Origin: Massospora cicadina
Lineage: Eukaryota > Entomophthoromycota > Entomophthoromycetes > Entomophthorales > Entomophthoraceae
Assembly (NCBI GenBank): GCA_022478985.1
Contig: JAKSZP010014532.1
Location: 152,753 to 216,752, forward strand
DNA: 64,000 nucleotides
Direction of reading: 5' to 3'
The translations under genes were made by a program, and so were the position numbers. Of this stretch, positions 45,937 through 56,679 are shown piece after piece. Within the stretch, counting starts at the first letter, position 1. Every line of letters begins with the position of its first letter. The notes beneath the pieces were generated by a model that saw only the letters and a list, made by a program, of their open reading frames with translations, was not told the origin of the DNA and searched no databases.

Positions 45937-46256
45937 TGTAAGGAGAGTGTCTATAACTCTCTTGTTCCTAGTGTGGTAGTGCACGGTGCACAAGGCCAAC
46001 GCAAGGGAACTAGCTGTTAGTATGAAAGTTATTAGAGTCCAGTAGAGGGTGCTGGAGCAATAATAAATTAGGCAAAGAAGTGCGATTTTTATAATAAATA
46101 ACCCACCAAAAGCGACGCGGTGCACAAAGAGGAAGGGGGTAAGCGACCCAGGTTGCAGGGAACCTGGGTGAACCAATGGTGAACTAGTGGATAGTTAGAT
46201 TGTATTGAAAATGGCAAGGTAAATGGACACAAGACCTCCTTGAAGAGGTTCATGCA
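45880..46256 (-). pseudogene. LTR-encoded hydrophobic ORF running from R/U5 into gag
   Basis: From an ATG at 46253-46251 (MNLFKEV) a frame runs through U5. After a frameshift, an open stretch from 46176 to 45880 contains FGGLFIIKIALLCLIYYC, then WTLITFILTASSLALALC (two likely membrane segments), and RVIDTLLTLVDQPPKF, which crosses the LTR end at 45937 into the internal region. The same features occur in the 3' LTR of C, in C2 solo LTRs (ILLMASSLEMWVC, AGNERVTDTLL) and in A (ALFIFLVVSMVIIFGSFLP, RVIDTLLT). It is read as the start of Gag, or a separate membrane peptide, encoded by the transcribed LTR. Confidence 0.6.
45924..45933 (-). promoter_or_regulatory. Self-primer binding site of element C
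   Basis: Minus-strand GTTGACCAAC starts 3 nt after the 5' LTR. RNA beginning GTTGGTCGAC (3' LTR 41234-41225) would pair over 10 positions with one G-U wobble. The 5' LTR copy of the start carries one change (GTTAGTCGAC, 46314-46305). Confidence 0.55.
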
Positions 46257-46776
46257 CAGGATTGTCAGAGATATAGTAGTAAAATGAAAAATGTTTATTG
46301 GGAAGTCGACTAACAAGGAATGTTGGTCGCAGAAAACATAATTAAACTTTGTTGAGGAAATTTGGAGTCTGCCAAAGTGGTCCAAAGCACTGATTGACCA
46401 ATAGGCAAACACTACTATATAAATTGGTAGAAAACACCCTAACTGACTTCACTTGGATAATTGATTGAAGTTGGATCTGACTTGAGCACATGATTTCATA
46501 AATGAAGTGGGTTTCTAAACCCCATTCCTCAACTAACCAAATAAATCCATCAGCGTTAATTGAGTAAACTGTCCGTTTTAATGCCTGGGCCAACGCAAGT
46601 GGCTGGGCGTTAGGCACCTCACTAGTAACAACATAGGCATACTTGGCTTGTACCCAGCGTTGGCCTACTGTGTGTCTGAGGTCAGGAAGGGCCTGAAGCT
46701 TCACTCTTCTGGGCCTCCTGTCACCCAGCCTTATCCTTGGGGTTGGTACCCACTATTATTTCATTTAACTATGACA
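45937..46776 (-). repeat. 5' LTR of element C
   Basis: Length 840 bp; pairs with 40848-41692. The upstream half holds the U3 ORF and the downstream half the hydrophobic ORF; only about 90 bp around the promoter lie outside the two frames. Confidence 0.85.
46342..46770 (-). pseudogene. U3-encoded ORF of element C (pol C-terminal extension)
   Basis: A 120-codon open frame (46704-46342) reads RWVQAKYAYVVTSEVPNAQP, then ALKRTVYSINADGFIWLVEE, and ends FLNKV with a TAA that overlaps the TATA-like TTTAATTATG. The 3' LTR version is continuous with the integrase side of pol (LAPAHKNFSLAQAPG into MSWLNDMIVGT). C2 solo LTRs (LNEDGSIWLIGEQGFESH) and A (LSLYEDRCYISSLNES) encode the same protein with diverged DNA. 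The function is unknown. Confidence 0.6.
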
Positions 46777-47248
46777 CTGACATCAGGCATCTAACTTAAA
46801 TCCCTTCAAGAATATTGGAAAGCAAGTATAAACCTAAAAATTGGCTAAGTGTGCAGTTGATAGTTACTCCAATTTCAGACTTGCTTGAGTATTCATCCCT
46901 GCGCTTGTGGTTATAGGGTATGGCCCATCCCAGATATAAGCTAATTTTTCCTCCTTGGGGTGCTATATGATTGGGATAGTACAAGACAGAATCTAGATTC
47001 TCAAAGGAAGATAAAGGTTAGCGGGATTATTTGCTGCATAGCCTTCTCTTGTAACCGCCTTGGCTATATTTGTCATTGCCCCTGATTAAAGTTGTATATT
47101 ATTCTGGGCTAATCTTCTTAGCACATTTCAGGCTCTTTGTATATTACTGGTAACTTTGAGAGTTAATAGAGCAGCGATTTCAGATCCTCTTCTATATAAG
47201 GCCTTGAAGGGTAACACTTTGACGATATGATGTAAACTTATCATATAA

Positions 47249-48141
47249 TGTCATGGTTAGATGACTTTATAGTAGGAACAGATGCTAAAGATAAGGCTGG
47301 GCGACAGGAGGCCCAGAAGGTGAAAATTCAGGATCTTCCTTACCTGAAACACACCTTAGATCAACGCTGGGTGCAAGCCAAGCATGCCCTGGTTGATACT
47401 AATGGGGTGCAAAACGCCCAGCCTCTGATCTCAGCCCAAGCACTAAACGAATGATTTACATTTTAAATGAAGACGGTTCAATTTGGTTGATTGGAGAGCA
47501 AGGGTTTGAGTCCCACTCAAGTTGTGAAATTTTGAGTTCAGGTAAAATATGGCTTCAATCAATTACTTGAGTAAAGGCACTTTCAGCGTATTTTATTAAA
47601 ATGGACAGAAGTGTCTGTTTATTGGAGCGTCAAGGATTGGGCACACTTCCGCAGAACCTGAATTTCCCTGGCCCACTTTAAATATGTTTTTGCGACCAAC
47701 ATTCCTTGTTGGTCGACTTTTCTTAAATAAAACCCCTGTTATTTACGCTTTTTAACAATGGTTCCTTGGGCAAACTTGATGGTGGACCTCTACAGGGAGG
47801 TCTCCAACCATGTGAGCCACTACCTTATCTCACAGTTTACCAAAATCCCAGGGGCACCTATGGGCCGCCCAGGTCCCCTCCAGATTGAGGCACCCAAGCC
47901 CCCTGACGCCAAGCTACACTTGGTTATGGACGCCCCTCTGGGGTCCACTCAAGCGGTGATGTTCCTTACTTACCTTGTATTGTATGTTGCTATTTACACC
48001 CTTGCCTGGGGTACCTTTGGCACAGGCACCGTTTGAGGTGCCTTCCTTCCCATTCTCCTAATGGCTAGTTCCCTAGAAATGTGGGTTTGCATCCCACATC
48101 ACCTTGCTGGGAACGAGAGAGTTACAGACACTCTCTTGACA
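47249..48141 (+). repeat. Solo LTR, C2 subfamily, plus strand
   Basis: It runs TGTCATGG...CTCTTGACA, flanked by TATAA (47244-47248) and TGTAA (48142-48146), a TSD with one mismatch. The promoter reads TTTAAATATG (47677-47686), 31 nt before GTTGGTCGAC (47708-47717), with AATAAA at 47726-47731 and ATG at 47758. U3 encodes SWLDDFIVGTDAKDKAGRQE. Confidence 0.8.
47758..48140 (+). CDS. R/U5 ORF of C2 solo LTR (hydrophobic)
   Basis: The ATG at 47758 lies in a good context (ACAATGG), 50 nt after the inferred start of transcription. The open frame of 92 codons contains MVPWANLMVDLYREVSNHV, GRPGPLQIEAPKPPDAK and a hydrophobic stretch VMFLTYLVLYVAIYTLAW. It ends at a TGA at about 48034; the next frame continues ILLMASSLEMWVC and AGNERVTDTLL to the LTR end. 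The minus-strand twin in the solo LTR at 19027 has the same protein (GRPGPLQIEAPKAPD, MDAPLGSTQAM). The role is unknown; a membrane-associated N-terminal Gag segment or a small membrane peptide are both possible. Today it is an orphan in a solo LTR. Confidence 0.45.
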
Positions 48142-49164
48142 TGTAAGCCATATTACGCACTTGGAAGATATTGGTCCTAGTGTAGTACATCAGTAGTGGC
48201 CATCTTGCGTAATATAAAAAATAACATTCCATTTTCTCTTTCTACATTCCCATTAGTTAATGGTTTGTAGGGCGTTAAAATAGTTGTTAAGTTCCAATGC
48301 TCGTAGCTAAGTTTCTCAAAACTCTTAAGGTTAAGTTATTCCCATTGTTGCTTAGCAGTACCTGAGGGCAACCATGCCTAATAAATATAATTTTGGCATA
48401 AAATAGTTAGCAGTAGCCTTATCAGTCTGCTTGGTAAAGGCAATTGCTTTTACCCACCTTGTAAAAAAGATAAATTTCCTACAAGGGTGTACCAAGTTTC
48501 TCTTAAGGATTCAGGAAGTGGACCTATGATATCTAAACTGATGGTATAAAATGGCTGCTAAGGGGTCATTGAATTATAACTATAATTGGCTTTATGATTC
48601 ATTTGTTTTTACAAGTGATTCAAGCGTCTAAGACTTTTACTACAGAGCCCAGTATTTCTTCCCAATTGTATTGATTCTTGCTCCATTTGTCAGGTTTTGA
48701 AAAGATGAACAAACCAAAATTTAAGCTCCCAAATTTGCCTTGGCAGATCTTCTCTTTAAATCAGTTTGGATGAAACCTTACCCTGAAGGAATTAAAACTA
48801 GATTCAAATAGGAAGCATCAAGCATATGAGAACCATGGGAAAAACCTAAAGGAATCTCGTCCCTGCTTCCCAAATCATGAGAAGCGCTACCACCACCACT
48901 GCAGTCACAAGGATGATGCAGTAAAATGAGGGCGCCAACCAGGCATTTTATCTGGAAGGAAGTAAAAGATCCTAATTTTATGGGGCCACGAAGGTCCCTG
49001 AGGCACCATGTCCCCACACGCCCTATAGATATTGATGCTTTCAAGCTCAAAAAAGTAGTTTATATTCGCTCCATACAATCTTTTTTTACCTCTCCGCTAT
49101 TTTCAGCTTCAAGCACATTTGCAGAGTTCAGCTACAGTTAAGAAAGCTGTTCCACTGTGAGAAG

Positions 49165-49182
49165 TGGTGCTCACTACAGGGG
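49165..49182 (+). promoter_or_regulatory. tRNA-type primer binding site of E1
   Basis: TGGTGCTCACTACAGGGG is identical to the E2 site at 56638-56655 and close to D's (TGGTTCTCACTTCAGGGG). It begins with TGG, as needed for a tRNA CCA end. Confidence 0.65.
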
Positions 49183-49189
49183 GCTCTGA

Positions 49190-51115
49190 GCTGTCCAAAG
49201 TGACAACGTCTATCACAAGCAATGGAGAACACTAGCAGTCATGAAGATCAATCTTCTGATTAGTTGAGAAGCATCACTTAGTGGATTAGTACCTCGCGGT
49301 ATGAAGTACTTCCCACAAAGCCTGGAAGCTTAGAATTTTGAGCCACGTTTTAGTTCTCCCTACCTTCAGTTGACAGAAATCAGTATCAACTTCCTACAAG
49401 AACCTTAACGACATTTTATAACAGTTTATAAATGGCATTTACTCTGTGGTTGCCTACTCCAGCCGCTCCTGCGCCTCTTCAGTGCCCTCTACCATGCAGG
49501 ATCTTTATACCTTAGCCCAGCAACCCGTAGGGAACTGACCTTTGGAAACAAGAGCTACCTTTAAAACTTTTTTACCCTGCTATTCATCACTTCTTACAGT
49601 TAATTATGTTACACCATAATGAAGTCTTCCAACAACTGGGGCTAACCCAAACTTTAAACTCCCATGTTTTCAATTTTTACAACGTGGCCTCCTCCTTTGT
49701 CCATGACAACTATGAGGCTATTATTGATAACTGATGACTAATTACCAGAGCCTAAGGCCAAGTTGCGGTGTTGGTTTCCAGGATTTCTGGATACCTCAAA
49801 GACCAACTTCGTCAGAATATCCAATTCTTCAAGGCTGCATGGAACAAGCGCATCCACCAAGATGAAGATCTGGTATTGACCCTAAAATAACACTATCAGG
49901 AGCTGGCCTCTTGCAACTACAACTCCAGGAGTGTAAGACCTGAAGGGTCTAGGGGACCCAAAGGAACTGAAGGACCCCATGGGCCTCAAGGGCTCTCTGG
50001 CCTCACGGCACCTTCTCTGGGAGACCATGATGATCCTTGGCAAAAGGATATTTGAAAGCCCTAGCCGCCTTATTCAATCAAATATGGAATCAGCCCAGGG
50101 ATGTAAACTATGATTAGATGGAGTCCCCATTGACACTGGGATCTCCATTGAGGCATTGTTGGACGAAATTTATAATTTCAGCGCCTTCATCAAGTCTACT
50201 GATAGCTGTATTTCTCAGCTTGAACAAACCTGTCGAGGGTTCAAGATCTTCTTGATCACCCTTAAGAGTCATCTTCTTCTTTAGGGCGCTGATTAAAGTC
50301 TTAAATGAGAAGGTTTCTCATAAGGCTTCAATTTCCTCCTTCAACCGAAACTAGGATGATATATAAGAGGCCTTGAGGGACTAAGACCACAGTTTGATTA
50401 GTAGGTCCCCTGCGACTATGTGGATACTGAGATCTCTGAGCCTGCACCCATTCCATGCGTTAACACCCTCTCTATTCCTCTTGTAACTAACTTTAAACCT
50501 AGTTTTAAAGAGAAGTTCACCCTTTGTCAGTAAAGCAGAGACTCTTTCCTATATGCCTATGAGAGTTTTATGGAAGAGGCCACCAACTGGCAGAAAGTGA
50601 AGTATATCCACTCCTTCCTTAACAGCACTGCTTGGGAGATCATGACTCCCCACCTGAAAAGATGCAACACTAGGAGCAAGTCTGTGTGGCCTTAGTCCAG
50701 GAATTTAGCGGCAATAAAACCCTGGCCAATCAAAAACAGGCATTTAGGGGTATCCGTCTGAATTAAGGAGAGCCTTGTGGAGTTTTACAGCCAATTCTAC
50801 ACTCAAACGCTACCCTTGGTTACCACCAATCTTATTACCTTGGACGACGCCATTATTGCTGCCATCTCTAATTTGAGGTCCTATCCCAAAGTTCAATTGC
50901 ATATAATTGGTCAAAATAATAATTTCATATCATTTGAGAAACCAAGGAAGCAACTAACGAGATCCCTGCAATGACCCTAAAATTTCTAAGGCTACCTCTT
51001 CAGCTTCCTCCAACTGTCCTTGGGTCCATGTGGTCAAAAGCCAGAAGAATCCTTGACCCCAATGCACCTACTGCAATGGCTTCTGACACAGCATTAAGAC
51101 ATTCTGGAAATGACT
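49190..51115 (+). pseudogene. Gag of E1 with collagen-like stretch and zinc knuckle
   Basis: Readable segments in order: LIMLHHNEVFQQLGLTQTLN; FFKAAWNKRIHQDEDLVL; a collagen-like run GSRGPKGTEGPHGPQG (within 49939-50001); VALVQEFSGNKTLANQKQAF; the capsid-like core FYSQFYTQTLPLVTTNLITL and DDAIIAAISNL (about 50777-50890); and CTYCNGF.HSIKTF (51060-51110), a C-x2-C-x4-H-x4-C knuckle with the last Cys changed to Phe. Many stops interrupt the frame. Confidence 0.65.
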
Positions 51116-51374
51116 TGCTGAGGAGGCGAGTAAAGGGCAGTCAGCATGAAAGACGAGACGCTCCATGCTGACACCCCTAAAACTCCTCAAGGATCAACCA
51201 TGACCTTGAACAAACCTGGGGATAGCGTACCTAAAGAAGAAGTTTTGGTATCTGTTAAAGGTAAAGGAATTGATAATGCTTACTCTTCTTCCAATGACTC
51301 TCCCATGTTTCTCACGCTACATCCACATTTCAGAAGTTTGCTTACTAACGTTTCTGTTTGAGCTCATTAGTTTC

Positions 51375-51670
51375 TGGTTCTCAATATAATCAACAGTGGT
51401 TCCCCCATAATTGCTATATCTTCCAAGTTGATGAAGCGTATCAGATTCGCTCAAGACTTGCCACATTATATGGAGTATGACACGGCTGAGCCACGATGTA
51501 CCTGATCTCTAGGGGCCTATTCTTCATTACCTATCCGATTTGGGAAGCTCTCTGTAAATACCCCCGCTGTTGTGCTGGATAACCCAAGCTACGACCTTTT
51601 TCTTGGAACTCAGCTTCTCCAAGACTACTCAGCAGTGGTACATTATGACGAAGGATTTTTATCTCTGCTA
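51375..51670 (+). pseudogene. Protease region of E1
   Basis: Text INSGSPIIAISSKLM replaces the D-T/S-G triad with N-S-G, so the catalytic Asp is lost. AYSSLPIRFGKLSVNTPAVV and DNPSYDLFLGTQLL follow. The order and spacing match E2 (IPDTGSSVSVVSS, YSSLTIRFGKL, NNTYDLLIGTQFM), which confirms the assignment. Confidence 0.65.
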
Positions 51671-52224
51671 TGACATTGGTTCCCCTAATCAATGAAACTT
51701 CCCATGACTCTAAGACGGAGGTTAAGGTCTGCTCTTGCCTACTAAAGAGTGAGAGCTGAACTGCCAACTCGAGTATCATGTATTGGGCTCTCAGGTCTGG
51801 CAACCCCCACCTGCTATTGATGGACAAGAAGGCATGCCGATCTACTTATCTAGGGCGATCATTATACCTCCAAAGTCCCAAATCATTGATGATGCCTGGG
51901 TCCATGTCATTATCTCCTCTGGATATCTGCTGGATTTCTGTGTCTCATATAACTGACCGCCAAGGAGGTTTTAACCTGCCAGGAATTCTAGATCAAGCTT
52001 ATGCTAGATCTAGATCAGTTTTGTTGGCATACTTGATCAACAGACCCAGGGTAGTAGGCCCAAACAGTACGCCTCCTGTGTCCGCCTCCTGCCAGTAGAG
52101 GCTGTTGATGACGTCCACAGTTTTGGGAGCCTAAGGAACTTTGGTTTGGAGAAGCTTTCTGTGGCCTTAGTTGATACCAGTTATGGAAAGGATCTCACTG
52201 AAGAACAAAGCGCAAAATCCAAGA

Positions 52225-53214
52225 ATTACTGGATGAGTATTTTGACTTATTTTGGCCTCAACCTACGACTTTAGAAAAACGAATGGAGCTCTACATCATG
52301 TGGATACTGGGGACGCTCCCCTTCTGGTCAAAACCTTATTAAAGAAAGTAAGGTTAAAGAATCCCAGGTGGCGGTAGAGCTCAAACAACTACTCAAAGCT
52401 GGACTCTTGGTGACTTCATGAAGCCCTTAGGCCTCTCCTCTCCTGCTGGTTTGGAAGAAGGATGGCACCCATAAGGTGATGATGGACTATCATCAGCTCA
52501 AATCCATCACCAAGAAGGACAGTTATCTTCTGCCCCAAATTGATGACTCTCTCTAACTGCTCACTAGATTGTGGTACTTTTACGCGATAGACCTTGCCAG
52601 TGGGTATTAGCAAGTGGAGCTCACCCCCAAAGATCAATACAAGTGCTATAGCCAACAAAGGGCTATTTAAACCCACAAGGACCCCCAAAGCCTCTGTGGC
52701 GCACCGCCCACTTTTTAACGCACCATTAATGTGATCCTCAGGGACTTGAAACTCTCATGTGTTCATGTCTATCTTGACGACATGCCTATCTTCTCATAAG
52801 CTTTTAATGGATATGTGGAGCATCTTTAGGAAAGTTTTCAAGTAGTTTAGGAAGACTTTGATAAAGATCAAATCTTCGAAATGCTCCTTTTTCCAATTGT
52901 AAATGGATTTCCTGAGACACAAGGTCTTAAAAGATGGCATCCAGCCCATACTGGACAAAGTTGACGCCATAAAATAGATGTTGCGCCTTAGAGTCTAAGA
53001 AATAGTTAGGTATTCCTTTGCACGGTGGGTTATTAGTGTCATTTTATCCCTCAGTTTGCACCTTAGCTGAGCCCCTAATTTACCTCCTACAGAAGAACGT
53101 GCCTTTTTGAGTGGCGGCTGGAAAAAGAACAAGATTTTAATACGTTGAGGGCCGCTCTTTGTACTAAACCCATTTTTAGTCCATACAAATATGATCAGCC
53201 TTTCTTTCTATTTA
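52225..53214 (+). pseudogene. Reverse transcriptase and start of RNase H of E1
   Basis: Motifs are PLLLVWKKDGTHKVMMDYHQ, KKDSYLLPQIDDSL, FYAIDLASGY, QVELTPKDQYKCYS and the catalytic VHVYLDDMPIFS (about 52765-52800). Then come KPIFSPYKYDQPFFLF, the RNase H start, where the gag-only element is inserted at about 53215. Stops at several points make it inactive, though the YLDD box itself is intact. Confidence 0.75.
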
Positions 53215-55135
53215 ACCAAGGTAAGCTGACCAGAAGATGGACATTAACGATGCTTATATGAGAAAAAACTTAAAATTAAAATAAAATAAAGTTAAAATGA
53301 GACAGATGGATCAACTTGAACTGACGCAAAGTTCAAATAAAACACACCAACCAAGTTGGAAGCATGAACCGCTATCCATCCATGGCATTGGGTGAAGGGG
53401 AATCAGGATGTTCTTCTTCCTCATTTGTTGTGGGCATGTAGAGACACAAAACTGATAGCAATGATGTGGGCGCATCATGAAAATGGGGATAAATTTAACA
53501 AATGGGTTCTTGCAACTCAATGTTTGCAATGAGAAGGGTGGAAATATAGTATAAAAGTGCTTTTTCCTCTTCAATTCGTACTTTAGGTAGGGTGGCGATG
53601 GTTGCAAGGTTATTGCGGGTAATGCGGGTCTTTGGGCCAAACTTTGTGACTGCCACAACTTTTTGAACTGTTACATCTGCCACCTGATAGTATCAGAGAT
53701 GGTATTTTTTCTGTTTTGGAAGCATGGTACTAGTAATATAGGAGGTGGCAGGCCCATAGCCAGTACTGCAACTGATTTTATAACAGCTTTATAGGTTGAG
53801 CGACATTTGGGGGAGGCAAATGCCTCTTCAGCTAGTTGGTGGTCAAATTTAAATGGGGTGGCATCAGGGCGAAGCGCATAATGGCGCCTTGGGAATTGGT
53901 CCGATAATCAGTAATTAGATACATTTTTAATGGATGGGCCACAGCCCATTCAGATTCAGGGATAAGCTCATTCGATTCACCAACCTCAACCAAATAATCC
54001 CATGGACTTTGGTTGAATTTGAATAGGTTGTTTGCATATAGGTTATCTGTTGCATTTGGCTGAGAGGATAGTCTAGGGCTTACTTTAGTTCATTCTGGCT
54101 CCTGATTGGTGGTCTCAGGAGAAGAGGTTCGTTGAGGTAATTTTTGTTTTGTTTATTCAGTGGTTGCTGTGGCTACCACTTTGGAAGGAGGGGGGAGGAT
54201 ACTGTCCCACTCAAAAAATGTTATCGTATCAGCTATGAGGGTCATTATGCATAGAGTCAGGTGTGGACGCCATGGCTCATGAGATGGAGGGGCAGCACTG
54301 TTTTAAATGGTCCAGTTCAAAACAGGTAGGGAAAATGGTTCACCCTCCATCACTCAATCCCAAAAAGGATGGTCTGGCGCAGAGGGGATAATGGTGCGAG
54401 GGGGATTGAGAGGGCCATTTCCATTGATACTAGACAAATAGTCACAAAGATGTGGGGCCCTGCAAGGCAAGTGTCTGCATTAAGAACCACGAATTGTACA
54501 ATGGGATTTGAAACATATTTCAATAATACAGAAATAATTTCTTTAAAAATTTTTGGGTGGTAGGTGGGTAAGGAGGCCTACGAACTGAACCACAAGATTG
54601 GTGTCAGCGGGAAACTGGGAGCGAGTAGTTGGAAGGGGGTGCCCTGGAACACCAGGGGATGGTAGTTGCTACTGAAGCATCAGCTTCACTTGAGAAGCCA
54701 AGATAAAAATACCACTTGAAGGGGTGGAAGTTGATGAAGCCTGCAGGCTGCATAACAGCCTTGGCTAATTCAATAATTACTTTATCTGAATAGGGGAACA
54801 ACTTGCCATAATCAACCTGAAGGTTAAATCACATGTTGCTCTAGGGGAGCACAAGGGGGCAGCATGGCACCATCTGGGTTTGAGTGAGATGTAAGGCTAA
54901 GTCCTTAGGTTGCACATAGCGTGCTGGAGAATTCAGAGGGCTGCTAATCCAGTCTGAGCACGTTTGGAAAAAGCTGAAAAACATCAGGAGGTGGCGCACC
55001 GCTGCCCCATATGGGGCAGCAGGCATCAAACGCATTGACATAAGAAAATTGAATAGGACGATGATGAGTGGAGCTGTTTTTACTAAATTTTAAGTTATAA
55101 TTTGACCAAAAGTGAAAGAATAGAGTGAGTTCTGA
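53215..55135 (-). mobile_element. Gag-only retroelement, copy 4
   Basis: It splits E1's RNase H between QPFFLF and SNFAVMVILSQHD. The 3' end on the minus strand reads CTGGTCAGCTTACCTTGG, close to copy 1 (CTGGTTGGCGTACCTCAA). A degenerate target repeat TTTCTTTCTATTTA (53201-53214) and TTTATTTTTCTAATT (55136-55150) is likely. Length is about 1.92 kb, as in the other copies. Confidence 0.75.
53311..55041 (-). pseudogene. Gag-like ORF of copy 4
   Basis: It starts MSMRLMPAAPYGAAVRHLLM at an ATG near 55041. RYVQPKDLALHLTQTQM, the core LQVDYGKLFPYSDKVIIELA and PAGFINFHPFKWYFYLGF follow, and TCFELDHLKQCC (about 54290-54330) is a zinc knuckle in which the first Cys is lost. The same order as copies 1 and 3 supports one ancestral protein. 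Stops and frameshifts are frequent in the C-terminal half. Confidence 0.7.
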
Positions 55136-55139
55136 TTTA

Positions 55140-55988
55140 TTTTTCTAATTCTTCATTTTTGTGAGTAATTTTGCTGTCATGGTAATCCTATCCCAGCATG
55201 ATTAAAATCAGGTCAACAACCAAGTGGCCTATTTTAGAAAGACTCCAAGTAAAGGCTGAATGAAACTATAGCGTTACAAAGTGGGAATGCCTGGCTATCG
55301 TAGCTAGAAAACAAACACTTTTGGTCCTATATCTACGGCACCCACTTTACCATTGTCACTGTTTATTCCTCGCTCCAGTGGCTCCAAAAGATGAAGGACC
55401 TGGATGGCCGTTTATCCAAATTGGCCTTAAGACTGCAGAGCTATAATTTCACTATTGTTTATTGTGCGGGCGTGACTTACCAAAATGCTGATGGCCTCGC
55501 TAAATTGCCAGTGATGGCTTCTTTGACACCTAAGGAAGATCAACTGTACAACTGATTAGCTGACCTGAACGCTAGAAGTTGTAAGCTCCTGAGTTTCAAG
55601 CTGAGCTCCGAAAGATGACTTGAGATACTCAAATAAGGAACAGGTTGATATATAAGGGGGTCAACAAGAAATAGCTCCCTTATGTCCGCCCTTATTCCCA
55701 AACCAACGTTATCCTAGAGGGTCATACTACTGTGAGACATGGTGTAGTCAAGAAGACTCACAATTGGTTTAAGAAATGAAATTATTATACCAGATGTGAA
55801 AACCATCCAAGAGGCCTGTTCCTGTATGACTTGCTGATCTAGTACTGGGACAGTCCTCAATACAACACTCAGTCATTGCCCCAATGGGACCCTTTAATGT
55901 CATTAGCATTGATGTGATAGGACCTCTGCTACTGGATTGTACAACCATAGACATCCTCCTAGACATGGGCCATCTAATCAAATGGGTT
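55140..55988 (+). pseudogene. RNase H end and integrase start of E1
   Basis: RNase H resumes with SNFAVMVILSQHD and FIYGTHFTIV-like text: YIYGTHFTIVTVYSSLQWLQ, KMKDLDGRLSKLALRLQSYN, FTIVYCAGVTYQNADGLAKL (to about 55510). The integrase then shows ISIDVIGPLLLDCTT (about 55890-55930) with the first catalytic Asp and ends at LIKWV, where the 5' LTR of E2 begins (55989). Confidence 0.75.
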
Positions 55989-56635
55989 TGTCAGACAATT
56001 ACAAGTCCAATACTGTAAAAAGAGTGTTTTGGAGGTAAATACGGAAAATATCGGCCAAAAGACCCTAGAAAATTTTTAATGGAACCCCTCAAATTGGGGG
56101 ATTCATCTAGCTCTGCTCTTCGGCATAAATAGCTTATGTAGGTAGCCAGGTCACGCTGAACCCGAAGCAGAATCTGAGGGAGTCATTTTGAGGGACTGCC
56201 ATTCAATTGGTTTACATATATTAAATCCTTGCCCCACGGGTCCATCTTGCCTGCTAGTGACCCACCATCAGCCCTTTCATTGAGGTGATGGGAATCTTGA
56301 TTGTTCCAATAGGATAAAATCAATATTTCCTAATTCAACTATTCACAGCTTTAATGAATTTCTCTCCCCACACACTTCAAGCATCAATATTATTTAAATA
56401 CTATGCAGTGAGATATAGTTAGAGATCTCTTTTTATCTCATCGCTGCCACTAATAAAATAACTATAAAAACCATTTATTTTCATAGTTTTAAAGACTCTT
56501 AGTTTATTATAGGTAGTACTAAAAATATTTCTTTTTATAACAGCAACTGAGAGTTTGGATACTCCTGCTCCTGCTAAATTGTCAATTCTTGTGCAAATAG
56601 CGCCAAAGAGCATTAGTAAAAACCAGGAATTGACA
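55989..56635 (+). repeat. 5' LTR of E2
   Basis: The 647-bp sequence starts TGTCAGACAATTAC and ends CAGGAATTGACA, like the D LTR start (TGTCAGACAT). TATTTAAATAC near 56392 may be the promoter. No long ORF is present, unlike the A/B/C LTRs. Confidence 0.7.
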
Positions 56636-56679
56636 AGTGGTGCTCACTACAGGGGTCCTGTAAACCACAAAAACATAAC

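Larger units (their letters stand above)
40848..46776 (-). mobile_element. Chromovirus element C (Ty3/gypsy), both LTRs, perfect TSD
   Basis: The 5929-bp element has LTRs at 40848-41692 and 45937-46776 (both TG...CA) and the TSD CTGAC at 40843-40847 and 46777-46781. It has the best-preserved pol in the window: protease, RT, RNase H, integrase, chromodomain. Gag is reduced to about 190 codons, so an internal deletion is likely when compared with element A. Several stops remain and no complete polyprotein exists. Confidence 0.85.
46782..48770 (-). pseudogene. Integrase of element G (minus strand), split by a solo LTR
   Basis: The right part (48147-48770) reads FYTISLDIIGPLPESLRE with the first catalytic Asp, then KAIAFTKQTDKATANYF and LTPYKPLTNGNVERENG, covering the E-containing motif. 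The left part (46984-46796) reads YYPNHIAPQGGKISLYLGWA, like the GPY/F end of Ty3 integrases. The RT and the rest should lie to the right but E1 is inserted there. The lineage resembles E1/E2 integrase (SIDVIGPL). Confidence 0.6.
48771..55988 (+). mobile_element. Element E1 (Ty3/gypsy), plus strand, truncated by E2
   Basis: The primer site is at 49165, then gag, protease, RT and RNase H follow, and the integrase is cut at 55988. The 5' LTR is at most about 390 bp (48771-49162) and probably 5'-truncated, because G's integrase is readable up to about 48770. A gag-only element sits in its RNase H. No chromodomain is seen in the visible part. Confidence 0.65.

Noticed and set aside
47248..47454. 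Independent small host gene (SWLDDFIVGTDAKDK...)
   Set aside because: It starts exactly at the LTR end and is the U3 frame of the C2 LTR, present also at 19917 and 41692.
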